The notes beneath the pieces are model-generated. The model did not search any database. It saw nothing but the letters and a program-made list of their open reading frames with translations, and was not told where the DNA came from. From the NCBI GenBank assembly GCA_050045915.1, contig JBNGCR010000075.1, positions 1 to 23,319 on the forward strand: DNA of 23,319 bases, given 5' to 3'. Every line of letters begins with the position of its first letter. Position 1 is the first letter of the stretch. Below are positions 7,424 through 14,955 of the stretch, in pieces. Made by a program: the position numbers and the translations under genes. Source of the stretch: Limnospira sp050045915. Its GTDB lineage: Bacteria; Cyanobacteriota; Cyanobacteriia; Cyanobacteriales; Microcoleaceae.

Positions 7424-8524
7424 ATGACTTCATTCAACGACGGCTCCAACCCCAAAAAGCGAATTGCCTGCCTGGTCGAAAACGGTTTTGAAGATTCGGA
7501 ATATCAAGTCCCTTGCACCGCCCTACAAAAAGCTGGTGCCGAAATTGTGAATATCGGTTCCCGCATGAACGACGAATACAAAGGCAAGCGCGGCAAAGTC
7601 ACCGTCACCCCCGACGGCACCGCCGCCGAAGTGCGATCCGAGGATTTCGATGCCATCCTGATTCCCGGTGGCGACGCGCCGGATCAAATCCGGCGCAACC
7701 CCAACGCCGTCCGGTTGGTGATAGACGGGATGGCCCAGGGAAAACTGGTGGCGGCGGTGTGCCACGGACCCCAAGTCTTGATCGAAGCCGATGCCCTGCG
7801 GGGCAAGCAGACGACCGGATTTAAAGCCATCCGCAAAGATATCCAAAACGCCGGCGCCACCTACATCAACGAGCCGGTGGTCATCGACGGCAACTTGATC
7901 GCTGCCAGACAGCCGGGGGACCTGCCCATGTTCACGGCGACGCTCCTGAGTTTTCTGGGTTTGTCGATTCAGGGCATGAACTGGCCGGAAGCGAGCGATC
8001 GCACCTTCGCCTGGTGGAAGTTGGGCGAAGCCTGGGGCGGTTCGAGCCGCCTGGATATCGTCAATACTCTCAACACGGCTCTGGTGGGCGAACGCTACAC
8101 CGTGGCGGCTTTCGAGGAGTACGAACAGCACCTCCAGGACCCCCAATTGAGCCTACTATTGCGGGAAGTGATGACGACGAAGCGCCTCCACATCGATCTG
8201 TTGGAATCTCGCCTGAAAGCCTTCGAGGAACAGGTGAGTTGGCAGGCTTTAGGTAGCGAAGCCTTCGCCACCCTGCAAAGTTGGCTGCAGTCCACCACCG
8301 GCGACATGGAAATTCTTCGCCGCGCCTTGGGCGACTTGCAGACGGGTTTGTACGACGCCGGACATTTGAGCGCCAAAATTACCGACCCGGCCAGCGTGCA
8401 GATTTTGGAACAAGTCGAAGATAATCTCAGGAAACACGAACAACTGTTCGCCGAATTGTACCGCAATCGGTCGGGCGAAACGGTGTCCGCCCCGACGCCG
8501 ACGACGATCGCGGCGACGAGTTAG
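7424..8524 (+). CDS. PfpI/DJ-1 family protein with C-terminal helical (ferritin-like?) domain
   Basis: A 366-residue protein. Residues ~11-182 are a DJ-1/PfpI glutamine-amidotransferase-like domain, with the conserved acidic segment ENGFEDSEY (19-27), the IPGGDAPD turn (80-87) and the nucleophile elbow AVCHGPQ (111-117), where Cys113-His114 is the catalytic pair. Such proteins are described as stress proteases, glyoxalases or deglycases; which applies here is not visible. Residues ~205-345 form an all-helical region with paired Glu/His positions (Glu223, Glu231-232, His256, Glu261, then Glu296, Glu329, Glu332, His338) suggestive of a four-helix bundle like ferritin-related domains, but this is inference. 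An ideal SD (AAGGAGG) lies 8 nt before the ATG. No signal peptide; cytosolic. The short Thr/Ala/Pro tail is probably disordered. Confidence 0.85.
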   Translation: MTSFNDGSNPKKRIACLVENGFEDSEYQVPCTALQKAGAEIVNIGSRMNDEYKGKRGKVTVTPDGTAAEVRSEDFDAILIPGGDAPDQIRRNPNAVRLVIDGMAQGKLVAAVCHGPQVLIEADALRGKQTTGFKAIRKDIQNAGATYINEPVVIDGNLIAARQPGDLPMFTATLLSFLGLSIQGMNWPEASDRTFAWWKLGEAWGGSSRLDIVNTLNTALVGERYTVAAFEEYEQHLQDPQLSLLLREVMTTKRLHIDLLESRLKAFEEQVSWQALGSEAFATLQSWLQSTTGDMEILRRALGDLQTGLYDAGHLSAKITDPASVQILEQVEDNLRKHEQLFAELYRNRSGETVSAPTPTTIAATS

Positions 8525-8541
8525 GCTCGGAACCGGTTGAG

Positions 8542-8593
8542 GGCGCGGCGGGGGGGAGGAGACACTCTCCCCCGACTTCCGACTCCCCGCGCC
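8542..8593 (+). other. GC-rich two-part stem-loop between genes
   Basis: An outer stem GGCGCGG (8542-8548) / CCGCGCC (8587-8593) and an inner stem GGGGGAG (8552-8558) / CTCCCCC (8567-8573) lie between the PfpI gene stop and the next gene's RBS. There is no T-run, so it may be an RNA-stabilising or attenuating structure rather than a terminator. Function not known. Confidence 0.4.
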
Positions 8594-8641
8594 TACCGCC
8601 ATATCACCATAAACTAGCAAGCGGGAGGATCTATTCTGCTT

Positions 8642-9061
8642 ATGAATCAGGAAGCAGTGCGGGAAGAATTGCGAAAACAATTGTTATCAGATATCGATCG
8701 CCACCTGGCAGAAATTCGCGCTGAGGTGGTGGCGGAAGTTGACGCGAAAATCGATGCCAAAATGCGGGAAATTGAGGGACACTCGCCGACAGAAACGGAG
8801 CGCAAAGATCTGCAGGCGCGGATCGCTGCCCTCCTCAAAGAACACCCCCGGGGACTCTCGGCGGATGCCCTAACTCAATTACTCGCCTCGGAGTCGCCGT
8901 CGGACGGTTCTCCCCAGCTCGAAGATGTCCGAAAGACCCTGGAATGGGGTTCTCACAAACATAGCGATCGCGAGGGCGTGAAAGGAACTTGGCTCACGTC
9001 CTACGAACAAGATGGGAACGCCATTTATCGACTCTTGGGCAGCGCGGCGGTTTCGTCTTGA
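8642..9061 (+). CDS. Hypothetical protein: coiled coil plus possible small winged-helix domain
   Basis: A 139-residue soluble protein not recognised as a named family. Residues ~1-65 are a highly charged continuous helix (many Glu/Lys/Arg/Ala with heptad spacing), likely a coiled coil for oligomerisation. Residues ~68-133 read like a compact helix-helix-helix-hairpin: an ALLKEHPRGLSADALTQLL segment of winged-helix type, then WLTSYEQDGNAIYRLL as a possible wing. No catalytic motif, signal peptide or membrane segment. The RBS GGGAGG (8623-8628) stands about 14 nt before the ATG, rather far. It lies 117 bp downstream of the PfpI gene on the same strand, with a strong stem-loop between, so co-transcription is possible but not shown. 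Confidence 0.75.
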   Translation: MNQEAVREELRKQLLSDIDRHLAEIRAEVVAEVDAKIDAKMREIEGHSPTETERKDLQARIAALLKEHPRGLSADALTQLLASESPSDGSPQLEDVRKTLEWGSHKHSDREGVKGTWLTSYEQDGNAIYRLLGSAAVSS

Positions 9062-9380
9062 GCCATCTTTTTCACCTTTTTATTCTATCTTGGGGGGGAT
9101 AGAAGAATCTGAATTCACTCCTATACTGGAGATTAATAGAAGCAGCCCATCGGTTGGGCGTCGGATGTGAGTTTTGCTGTTATGGCACATGGTCGGACAT
9201 CGAAGGAGAGCGATCGCCAGATGTCCGGACGGCGTCAATCCGCCAAGTGGTGAGAAGTTTTTATCGCTTCCTTCTCTTAGTCGCTATCGAGGAGAGACTC
9301 AACTCTCTAACAGAACAGCCTGAGATAGCGGACACCGGGAATCGCTTCTGATGCTCTTAGCAACATGAGGATATTGAATA
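9062..9380. other. Structured leader region upstream of the BON-domain gene
   Basis: No gene of its own was found. Three local hairpins are visible: TTCTATC/GATAGAA (9083-9104) with a G-rich loop, GCCCA/TGGGC (9145-9159), and CGGACATC/GATGTCCG (9194-9227), which has an 18-nt loop containing a HIP1 core. Together they could form a structured 5' UTR or a small RNA. No promoter was convincingly placed. Confidence 0.4.
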
Positions 9381-9890
9381 ATGATGACTTTATCGGAATT
9401 AATTCCTTTAATGATTGGCGTATTTGCACTCGCATTCGCAACCCTAGCCATGACCCGCCGCTCCCATTTATTTCGTTCTACAGTAATGATGCTGGGCGTG
9501 CTGCTATTCACCTACACCGGCAGCATGGCAGCCTTAGCCAGTCCCTACATGGGAGCGATGGGTGCTTCTGGCCATTTGTCAGATTCTGTCGGCAATCAAT
9601 CAGTCAGTGAAGATCTCTCCATTACCGGCGATAAAAGCCAGTATAGCGGCTTGGAATATGCCAGCCCCACCCCCGGACATCCGCCCCTGAACGATGGTGA
9701 AATTCGCGATGCCATCCAGTCGAAAGTGAACGGTGAATTGGTCGCTGATGTCGCCAGCGGTTCCGTGATTCTCTCGGGAACGGTCGAGAATAAAGAGGAA
9801 GCCCGCGATTTGATCGAACAGGTCAAAAGTATTCCCGGCGTCCATGAAATCACCTACGAATTGGGTTTGATGGAACGGCCCGCTTCCTAG
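9381..9890 (+). CDS. BON-domain protein with N-terminal membrane segments
   Basis: A 169-residue protein. Residues ~8-24 and ~33-52 are hydrophobic; the second is followed by AALASPYM, which could be a signal-peptidase site or end of a membrane helix. A Ser/Gly-rich linker (~60-104) leads to one BON domain (~105-162), with the fold's typical DGEIRDAIQSKV helix, VASGSVILSGTV strands with the conserved glycine, and ARDLIEQVKSIPGVHEI. BON domains bind membranes or phospholipids and occur in osmotically induced periplasmic proteins such as OsmY. Location is therefore probably the cell envelope. An SD-like TGAGG (9366-9370) precedes the tandem ATGs at 9381 and 9384. The gene stands alone between a structured leader and a strong terminator. 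Confidence 0.8.
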   Translation: MMTLSELIPLMIGVFALAFATLAMTRRSHLFRSTVMMLGVLLFTYTGSMAALASPYMGAMGASGHLSDSVGNQSVSEDLSITGDKSQYSGLEYASPTPGHPPLNDGEIRDAIQSKVNGELVADVASGSVILSGTVENKEEARDLIEQVKSIPGVHEITYELGLMERPAS

Positions 9891-9906
9891 AAGATTCAGA
9901 AATGTT

Positions 9907-9936
9907 AGAAACCCCGAGTTCAAACTCGGGGTTTCT
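9907..9936. terminator. Bidirectional terminator hairpin
   Basis: AGAAACCCCGAGTT (9907-9920) is followed two bases later by its perfect reverse complement (9923-9936), a 14-bp stem with a T-rich continuation. It lies between the convergent BON gene (stop 9890) and M48 protease gene (stop 9972) and can serve both strands. Confidence 0.85.
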
Positions 9937-9971
9937 GTTGTTTGGATGTTCTGAGAATCTGATGAGCCCAA

Positions 9972-10823
9972 TTAAGACAACAGTTGGCTGACGATCTGTT
10001 GGTAGGCGTTATCGTTCATCCCGGCGCCGCTGTCGGCCGATCGCGGGTCGATATGTTGCATCATGGTTTCGATGCGATCGCGGGTGGCGGGGTGGGTACT
10101 CAAAAAGGTGGGCGGGGAACTGCTGCTGAGGAGTTTGGCCATGAAATCGACCGCGGCCCGCTGGGCGTATCCGGCCCGCCCCAAATTGACGATCCCGAGG
10201 CGATCCGCTTCGTATTCGGCGCTGCGGCTGTTGGGCCGTCGGAGGGCAAGTTCCACACCGATCGCGACGGCCATGTTGCTGTCGAGGCCGGCGGCGGAGG
10301 CCACACCCTGGGCGATCGCCATTTCCCGCATTTGTTCGATGGCGTGACGTCCGACGATGTGTCCGATCTCGTGGGCGATGACGCTGGCAAGTTGGGCTTC
10401 GTTATCCGCCGCGGCCAGCAAACCGGTGTGGACGTAGACGAAACCCCCCATCGTCGCGAAGGCGTTGATGCGAGAATCGTCCACCACCTGGAAGGTATAG
10501 GGAATGTCGGGGCGATCGCTGGCTTGGACGAGTCGCTGGCCGATTTGGTTGACATACTGCGTCAAACCGGGGTTGGGATGGAGGCGAAATTCTTTCCCCA
10601 CCATTTGGTCGTTAATTTGTTTGCCGATCGCCACCTCTTGGCGGTCGGAAATGGTGGACAATTGAATCACTTGGATGCCCCGAAAAATTAACTCTTCGAT
10701 GGAAATCGCTCGGGTCGCCGGCAGGGAACCCAGCCAAATCCCGCAGACGATACTCAGGGACACAACAGAATACAGCAGACGGCGGTAGCGCCGTCGCAGT
10801 TTGGGAAAAGACCATTTAAACAT
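9972..10823 (-). CDS. M48 family zinc metalloprotease
   Basis: A 283-residue metalloprotease. An N-terminal Arg-rich stretch and hydrophobic segment (~17-33, ending near LPATRA) form a signal peptide or anchor, placing the enzyme in the periplasm. The zinc site is HEIGH (151-155) within VIAHEIGHIVGRH, with the third ligand in the SAEYEADRLG motif (201-210, probably Glu203). FLSTHPATRDRIETM near residue 250 is the conserved HP-containing segment of BepA/Oma1/LoiP-type M48 peptidases. There is no TPR tail, unlike BepA, so it resembles the short LoiP/YcaL type. These act in quality control of envelope proteins. An in-frame GTG/ATG extension of 10 codons exists (to 10853), but the ATG at 10823 directly precedes the basic signal region and is preferred. 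Convergent to the BON gene, sharing the terminator at 9907-9936. Confidence 0.9.
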   Translation of the reverse strand: MFKWSFPKLRRRYRRLLYSVVSLSIVCGIWLGSLPATRAISIEELIFRGIQVIQLSTISDRQEVAIGKQINDQMVGKEFRLHPNPGLTQYVNQIGQRLVQASDRPDIPYTFQVVDDSRINAFATMGGFVYVHTGLLAAADNEAQLASVIAHEIGHIVGRHAIEQMREMAIAQGVASAAGLDSNMAVAIGVELALRRPNSRSAEYEADRLGIVNLGRAGYAQRAAVDFMAKLLSSSSPPTFLSTHPATRDRIETMMQHIDPRSADSGAGMNDNAYQQIVSQLLS

Positions 10824-11144
10824 AATCGATAAATTGTTTGAGTTTAAACACAACAGGCTCGATCATTACAGGAGTTTCAAGAGCCGGAAGTTTTGGACTA
10901 GGAATTTTCACGATCGCCCTCGCAGACGGGACCCCCGACGAGGTGGCGGAACGGCTTCCACTTTTCTCTGAGGGTGAGAGGCCAACAGCCGAAAAGGGCT
11001 ATTTGATAACAATCGGGAAACCATCCGGCGAACCGGGAAGTCGGATCGATCGCGGCCCGCCAGACCGTGCGATCGCCCCAAATATTAATTCTAGTTTAAC
11101 GCTATCAGTTTGATTCATTCCATCGCGGCTGCGATCGCCTCAAA

Positions 11145-11984
11145 TCATCCCAAAAATTGGGTTTGGAGGAGGTGGGGTCGGGTCAGATAGCATCCCTGGG
11201 CATAATCAACGTCGAGGGCCTTTATCGCTCGGAAAGTCGCCGCACTTTCGACCCCTTTGGCGATGGTTTGAAGGCCGAGTAACTGTCCCACGCAGTGAAT
11301 CATGTCCACGATCGCCAGATCGGCGGGATCGTCAGCCATATTTTTGACGAAAGAATCGGAAATTTTGAGATAATCGATACAGAGATAGGTGAGATAATCT
11401 AGGGCGCGACACTGACTCCCCACCCGATCGACCGTCACGGAATAGCCCTGAATTTGCAGTTCGGCGATCGCGTCGGCGGCGGCGTTGAGGTTATCAAGTA
11501 TGGCGGATTCGGGAATTTCAAAACAGAATAAGTCTGGCGTCAGATCCCGTTTTTCCAATTCCTTCTCCACCCATTGCCAATATTTGCGATTGTGGATCGT
11601 CCCACCCGAGAGGCTGATGGCGAAGCGATAGGTATCCCGAATTTTTTGACTCGACTCCGACAGCAGATCGAACACCGCCTGCATCACCCAGCGATCGATT
11701 TCCCCCAGCAATCCTTGACGTTCGGCGACGGGGAGAAAAGCGGAGGCCGGAATCACCTGCCCTTCATCGTCCGTCAGTCGCACCAGAACTTCGCAATATC
11801 GTTTCGGGTCGAGGGTCGTCAGGGAGACGACATCCTGAGCGTACAGGCAAAAGCGACGCTCCGCCAACGCCCCGGCTATTCCATCCGCCCATTTGCGATC
11901 GCGCCACTGGTAGGCGTTCTGGGTGGGGAAGGACTGGACTTGACACTGACTCCTCCGACCAATTTTTAGGGCAGCAGATATCAT
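11145..11984 (-). CDS. Degenerate EAL-domain protein
   Basis: A 279-residue protein almost entirely made of one EAL domain (~30-275). Recognisable elements are CEVLVRL (64-70, EAL replaced by EVL), ISLSGGT (123-129, where the metal-binding Asn of NLS is Ser124), FEIPES (155-160), VDRVGS (185-190, in place of DDFGTG), YLKISDSF (205-212, catalytic Lys207 kept) and IAKGVES (241-247, AEGVE changed to AKGVE), then QGCYLTRP (263-270). With Asn, the second Asp and the first Glu of EGVE all changed, phosphodiesterase activity is unlikely. It may be a c-di-GMP-binding or protein-interaction module. There is no GGDEF, sensor or membrane part. No strong SD is visible before the ATG. Spacers of roughly 300 bp on both sides imply a single-gene unit. 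Confidence 0.82.
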   Translation of the reverse strand: MISAALKIGRRSQCQVQSFPTQNAYQWRDRKWADGIAGALAERRFCLYAQDVVSLTTLDPKRYCEVLVRLTDDEGQVIPASAFLPVAERQGLLGEIDRWVMQAVFDLLSESSQKIRDTYRFAISLSGGTIHNRKYWQWVEKELEKRDLTPDLFCFEIPESAILDNLNAAADAIAELQIQGYSVTVDRVGSQCRALDYLTYLCIDYLKISDSFVKNMADDPADLAIVDMIHCVGQLLGLQTIAKGVESAATFRAIKALDVDYAQGCYLTRPHLLQTQFLG

Positions 11985-12285
11985 AATGGTGATTCAACTC
12001 CGATTCGGCTGGGACCGCCATATGGTGTTCCCTGTTATCACCCTAGCCAAGCCAGGTAAAATCACCGTGAAAATTAGATGAGACTTTTCTTATCTGGGGT
12101 CGATGTCAGCCGGGGCAACAGAAGAGGGTTTCAGCTTGTTGGAAGGATGCGAATTCGATCGGCTCGATCTAAAAATTGAATTCAGCGAGAAATCGCCCTC
12201 ATCCCCATTAAAAAAAAGGACAACGGCAAAATCAATCGCTCTGACTCCCGATCGCGGTCGCGATCGCCATCAAAATGGGCGGATC
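11985..12285. other. Non-coding spacer
   Basis: No supported gene. It contains a perfect hairpin CGATCGCG/CGCGATCG (12249-12266, two-base loop) overlapping a HIP1 site, which may lie in the 3' UTR of the small gene at 12286. It lacks a T-run on the relevant strand. An A-run (12211-12218) occurs without a stem. Confidence 0.45.
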
Positions 12286-12447
12286 TCAATTTAACGGTGA
12301 GGTTTGAGACGCCACGACGTTCACCCGTTCAGTTTGAGGATTCGGAGTGGATAGCCGGAATTGAGTTTGAGCGGTCCATTTCCATCCGAAGTGGAGTTGT
12401 AGCGATAATGTCACGAGCGCTGCAAGTATCAGTTTTTCCCACATCAT
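12286..12447 (-). CDS. Small secreted or membrane peptide (hypothetical)
   Basis: A 53-residue open frame starting MMWEKLILAALVTLSLQLHF. It has one short hydrophobic segment (~4-18) right after a single charged pair, as in a signal peptide or single-span small membrane protein. The hydrophilic remainder is rich in Thr, Gln, Pro and Ser. Support for translation comes from a good Shine-Dalgarno: on the minus strand GGGGAGAGG lies about 5 nt before the double ATG. A longer frame to 12477 exists but has no matching RBS. No family is recognised. It stands alone, more than 300 bp from the EAL gene, with a divergent Ycf66 gene upstream. Confidence 0.5.
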   Translation of the reverse strand: MMWEKLILAALVTLSLQLHFGWKWTAQTQFRLSTPNPQTERVNVVASQTSPLN

Positions 12448-12903
12448 TCTTACCTCTCCCCAGCACAAACAATTCACTACACCCTAACTGTCTTGTGAAT
12501 CAATCCTAGACAATTGTCGCCCAAGCCACTATGATATCAAGCCTCAAAAGTCGTGATCTGTCGCACCTTATTGCGGTGATTTAAGTCACTAAAAAGTCTG
12601 ATTTTTCGACGAATGTTTGTTGAAAAGAAAAGGTTGAAGTGTCTGTATTCTTATTTACAGATTTTAACACGTCTGCGGTTTTTAGCTCGGTAAAAATACT
12701 GATTTTTTTGAAGTCCGATCGCGGTTCATTCCCAGGCATCGGGCGATCGCCGATTGCCAGTCCCGAGCCGTCCGGTCACGATTCGGGACTTCCGCCCGAG
12801 AGTTGCCGGTTCTACTCCCTCCGACAGATTCGGGCATCAGTTGAGTCCTGCACAGAGGTACAATGTGCGGAGTAGAGATTTGTTGAGCGCGTGGGAGTTA
12901 AAG
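12448..12903. other. Divergent intergenic region between the small peptide gene and ycf66
   Basis: An AT-rich left half (12480-12720) has several T-tracts, as expected for promoters, but no clear hexamer pair. The right half is GC-rich and stays open in the ycf66 frame from 12754, yet those 50 codons do not belong to the Ycf66 family. TACAAT (12859-12864), about 40 bp before the ycf66 ATG, is a possible -10 element without an obvious -35. Confidence 0.4.
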
Positions 12904-14577
12904 ATGTTGGCATACATCCTGGCGATCGCCGTCGGTTTGGGGAGCTTCGCCCTGTACATGGCCGCTTTCTTCTTTCCGGAGGTGCATCGCAAGAGTGACT
13001 TTATCTGGAGCGGTGTCGGACTGTTTTACGCCCTGATCCTCTGGGTATGTGCCGGACGCTTCACCGGGGCGATCCTGCTGGGGCAGATGTCGAGCGTCGC
13101 CCTCCTCGGTTGGTTGGGGTGGCAAACCCTCAGCCTCCGCCGGGAAGTCACCCCCCTTCAGCTTCAAACTCCCATCCCCGCCGGAGTGAAGCGGCGCGTC
13201 TTCAGCTTTTTGGGTGGGGGCGTGAAACCGTCGCCGAAAGTCGAACCCCCCCAACCGGTGGAAACGCCGGCTCCCGCCGCCCCTGAACCCGTGGCGACGG
13301 AGGAACCCGAAACCGTTGCCGAACCTCCGGCGATCGCGGAATCCATCCCCAAGGAAGTCCAGGAAACCCCCGCCCCCGTGGCGGAACCGGAACCCCCCGC
13401 GACGGTATCCGAAGAACCGACCATTTCTCCCGCCGCCGAATCGGAACCCCCCGCCGAAGAACCGGAAGTTGAGGTTCTCAACCCCGCGATCGCCCCCGCT
13501 GAGGGAGAGGTGGCCCAAACTGAAGGGACGGTGGACTCCGCCGCCACCTCGCCGGAAACCCCCGCCCCCGAAGCCGTCACTGCGCCGGATGAATCGTCCG
13601 CCGCAGAAGTTCCCGAAACCCCCGAGACTCTGACAGTAGCCGAGGAAGACACCGCCGCAGTGGTGGAGGAAGCCCCGCCCCAGGAAGACACCGCTACGGT
13701 GGAGGAGGGGACTCCGCCCCAGGAAGACACCGCCGAACCCGACAAAAAACTGGGGGGATTCGGCCAAATTTTGTCCAACTTGAAAGGCTTGTTCGGACAG
13801 AAAACGCCGACAGAACCTGAAACGCCCCCGACTCCTGCCGCCCCACCGGAACCGCCCGTTTCTGCCGGGGAGACGCCGTCCCCTTCGGATTGGGATGAAG
13901 GCGATGACGAGTGGGAGACGGAAGCAACCGCGACGGAAGCGGTGGGTTCGGAGGCGACAGAACCCCCACCTGCACCGGAAACTGAAGAATTGCCGGCGGT
14001 TTCCCCGGCGGACACCCTGGGGGCGATCGCAGCCTCGGAGGGGACGGCTCGCAACATCTCGAATGCTGAGGTGTCCGAAGAGGCGGAACCTCCGGCGGAT
14101 ATCCTGGGGGCGATCGCCGATGCGGCAGAAATGCCCCCACCCCCACCCGCCACTGACGTTTCCCCAGAAGAAACTGAACCGGAGGAACGGCAGGGGGAAA
14201 ATGTCGAATCCGTCGTCTCGGCGATGCCGGAAACGGAAGCGGAGCCGGCAGAAACTTCGGAAAGATCCCCGTTTGAAATGATTGTGGCTGATGAGGCTTC
14301 CCAGGCGGCGATCGAAGAGGTGCTCGAAACCAAGTCTCCCGCCGAACCGGAAGACTCCCCATCCTCCGAGGAACCGCCGAACACCGCCATCGATCGCTCC
14401 CTGGAAGCTGAACCGGACCCCCCCGAAGAGAAGGTTTCGGAACCGGAAGGGGAAACGACGGCGACATCGGATGCCGCCCCGGATTCTGAGGAGGCGGAAG
14501 CTGAGGAGGAGATGCCGCCGGCATTGCAACGTCCGAAACCGCCTAAATCGAAGCGACAATCTCGCAAATCTAAATAA
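12904..14577 (+). CDS. ycf66: Ycf66 family protein with very long acidic Pro/Glu-rich tail
   Basis: A 557-residue protein. The first ~90 residues are a clear Ycf66 domain: MLAYILAIAVGLGSFALYM, then FFFPEVHRKSDFIWSGVGLFYALILWVCAGR and LLGQMSSVALLGWLGWQTLSLRR. They form three membrane helices (~2-24, 33-50, 54-72). Ycf66 occurs in cyanobacteria and some plastids; its function is unknown. The remaining ~460 residues are low-complexity, rich in Pro, Glu, Ala and Thr, and strongly acidic, ending in a basic KPPKSKRQSRKSK tail. Within it is a 13-residue tandem repeat (…PPQEDTA…, DNA 13644-13733, period 39 bp) and one hydrophobic island LGGFGQILSNLKGLFGQK (~281-298). The ATG at 12904 is chosen because family similarity starts exactly there; a weak GGGAG lies ~10 nt upstream. 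The YkgJ-type gene follows after 18 bp. Confidence 0.9.
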   Translation: MLAYILAIAVGLGSFALYMAAFFFPEVHRKSDFIWSGVGLFYALILWVCAGRFTGAILLGQMSSVALLGWLGWQTLSLRREVTPLQLQTPIPAGVKRRVFSFLGGGVKPSPKVEPPQPVETPAPAAPEPVATEEPETVAEPPAIAESIPKEVQETPAPVAEPEPPATVSEEPTISPAAESEPPAEEPEVEVLNPAIAPAEGEVAQTEGTVDSAATSPETPAPEAVTAPDESSAAEVPETPETLTVAEEDTAAVVEEAPPQEDTATVEEGTPPQEDTAEPDKKLGGFGQILSNLKGLFGQKTPTEPETPPTPAAPPEPPVSAGETPSPSDWDEGDDEWETEATATEAVGSEATEPPPAPETEELPAVSPADTLGAIAASEGTARNISNAEVSEEAEPPADILGAIADAAEMPPPPPATDVSPEETEPEERQGENVESVVSAMPETEAEPAETSERSPFEMIVADEASQAAIEEVLETKSPAEPEDSPSSEEPPNTAIDRSLEAEPDPPEEKVSEPEGETTATSDAAPDSEEAEAEEEMPPALQRPKPPKSKRQSRKSK

Positions 14578-14595
14578 ATTCAACCTCTTATTGAC

Positions 14596-14955
14596 GTGGC
14601 AACCTGGCTTTGTGTGAAACAGTGTGGCGCCTGCTGTCATCTCGACCCGACAGAGCGCCCCGAATTGGAAGATTATCTTTGTGCGGAGGAACTCGAAACT
14701 TATTTGAGTTTGGTGGGATCGGACGGATGGTGCATCCATTTCGACCGCGAAACTCGGGAATGTCAAATTTACAGCGATCGGCCCCGGTTCTGTCGCGTCC
14801 GGGCGGATGTGTTCCAGGATCTTTACGGCATCGAACCGGAGGAATTGAACGATTTTGCGATCGACTGCTGTCAGCAGCAAATTGAGGGGGTTTACGGCGA
14901 TCGCTCCCCGGAAATGGAACGGTTCAACACCGCCGTCGGCTGGGAAGAAGAGTAA
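14596..14955 (+). CDS. YkgJ family cysteine-cluster protein
   Basis: A 119-residue soluble protein with the cysteine pattern of the YkgJ/CxxCxxxCC (zinc- or iron-binding) family: Cys6, Cys10, Cys13-Cys14 (CVKQCGACCH), Cys29, Cys46 (WCIHFD), Cys56 (CQIY), Cys66 (RPRFCRV) and Cys91-Cys92. The DRPRFCR segment is typical of the family. The metal and the biochemical role are unknown. Translation appears to start at GTG 14596, as no ATG lies before the first cysteine; the gene begins 18 bp after the ycf66 stop, so the two are probably co-transcribed, possibly with translational coupling. The protein is acidic at its C-terminus. Directly after the stop begins a GGGAGTC heptad repeat. Confidence 0.85.
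   Translation: MATWLCVKQCGACCHLDPTERPELEDYLCAEELETYLSLVGSDGWCIHFDRETRECQIYSDRPRFCRVRADVFQDLYGIEPEELNDFAIDCCQQQIEGVYGDRSPEMERFNTAVGWEEE

Noticed and set aside
9984..10691. A 235-codon plus-strand frame opposite the M48 protease
   Set aside because: The minus strand has HEIGH and the third zinc ligand motif; the plus frame has low-complexity Gly/Val/His composition only.
10838..11113. A 91-codon plus-strand frame in the spacer between the M48 and EAL genes
   Set aside because: TTG start overlapping the M48 5' region, no Shine-Dalgarno, no recognisable domain. A tiny gene cannot be excluded, but nothing supports it.
12754..12903. 50-residue N-terminal extension of Ycf66
   Set aside because: Family similarity begins exactly at MLAYIL (12904), where membrane helix 1 starts; the extension looks like translated spacer.
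12898..14880. A 660-codon open frame on the minus strand opposite ycf66, and a second of 467 codons (13164-14567)
   Set aside because: Composition is pure Arg/Gly/Phe or Ser/Gly, as expected when a Pro/Glu-rich GC-rich coding strand is read backwards. No RBS or family features; the plus-strand frame is a clear Ycf66.
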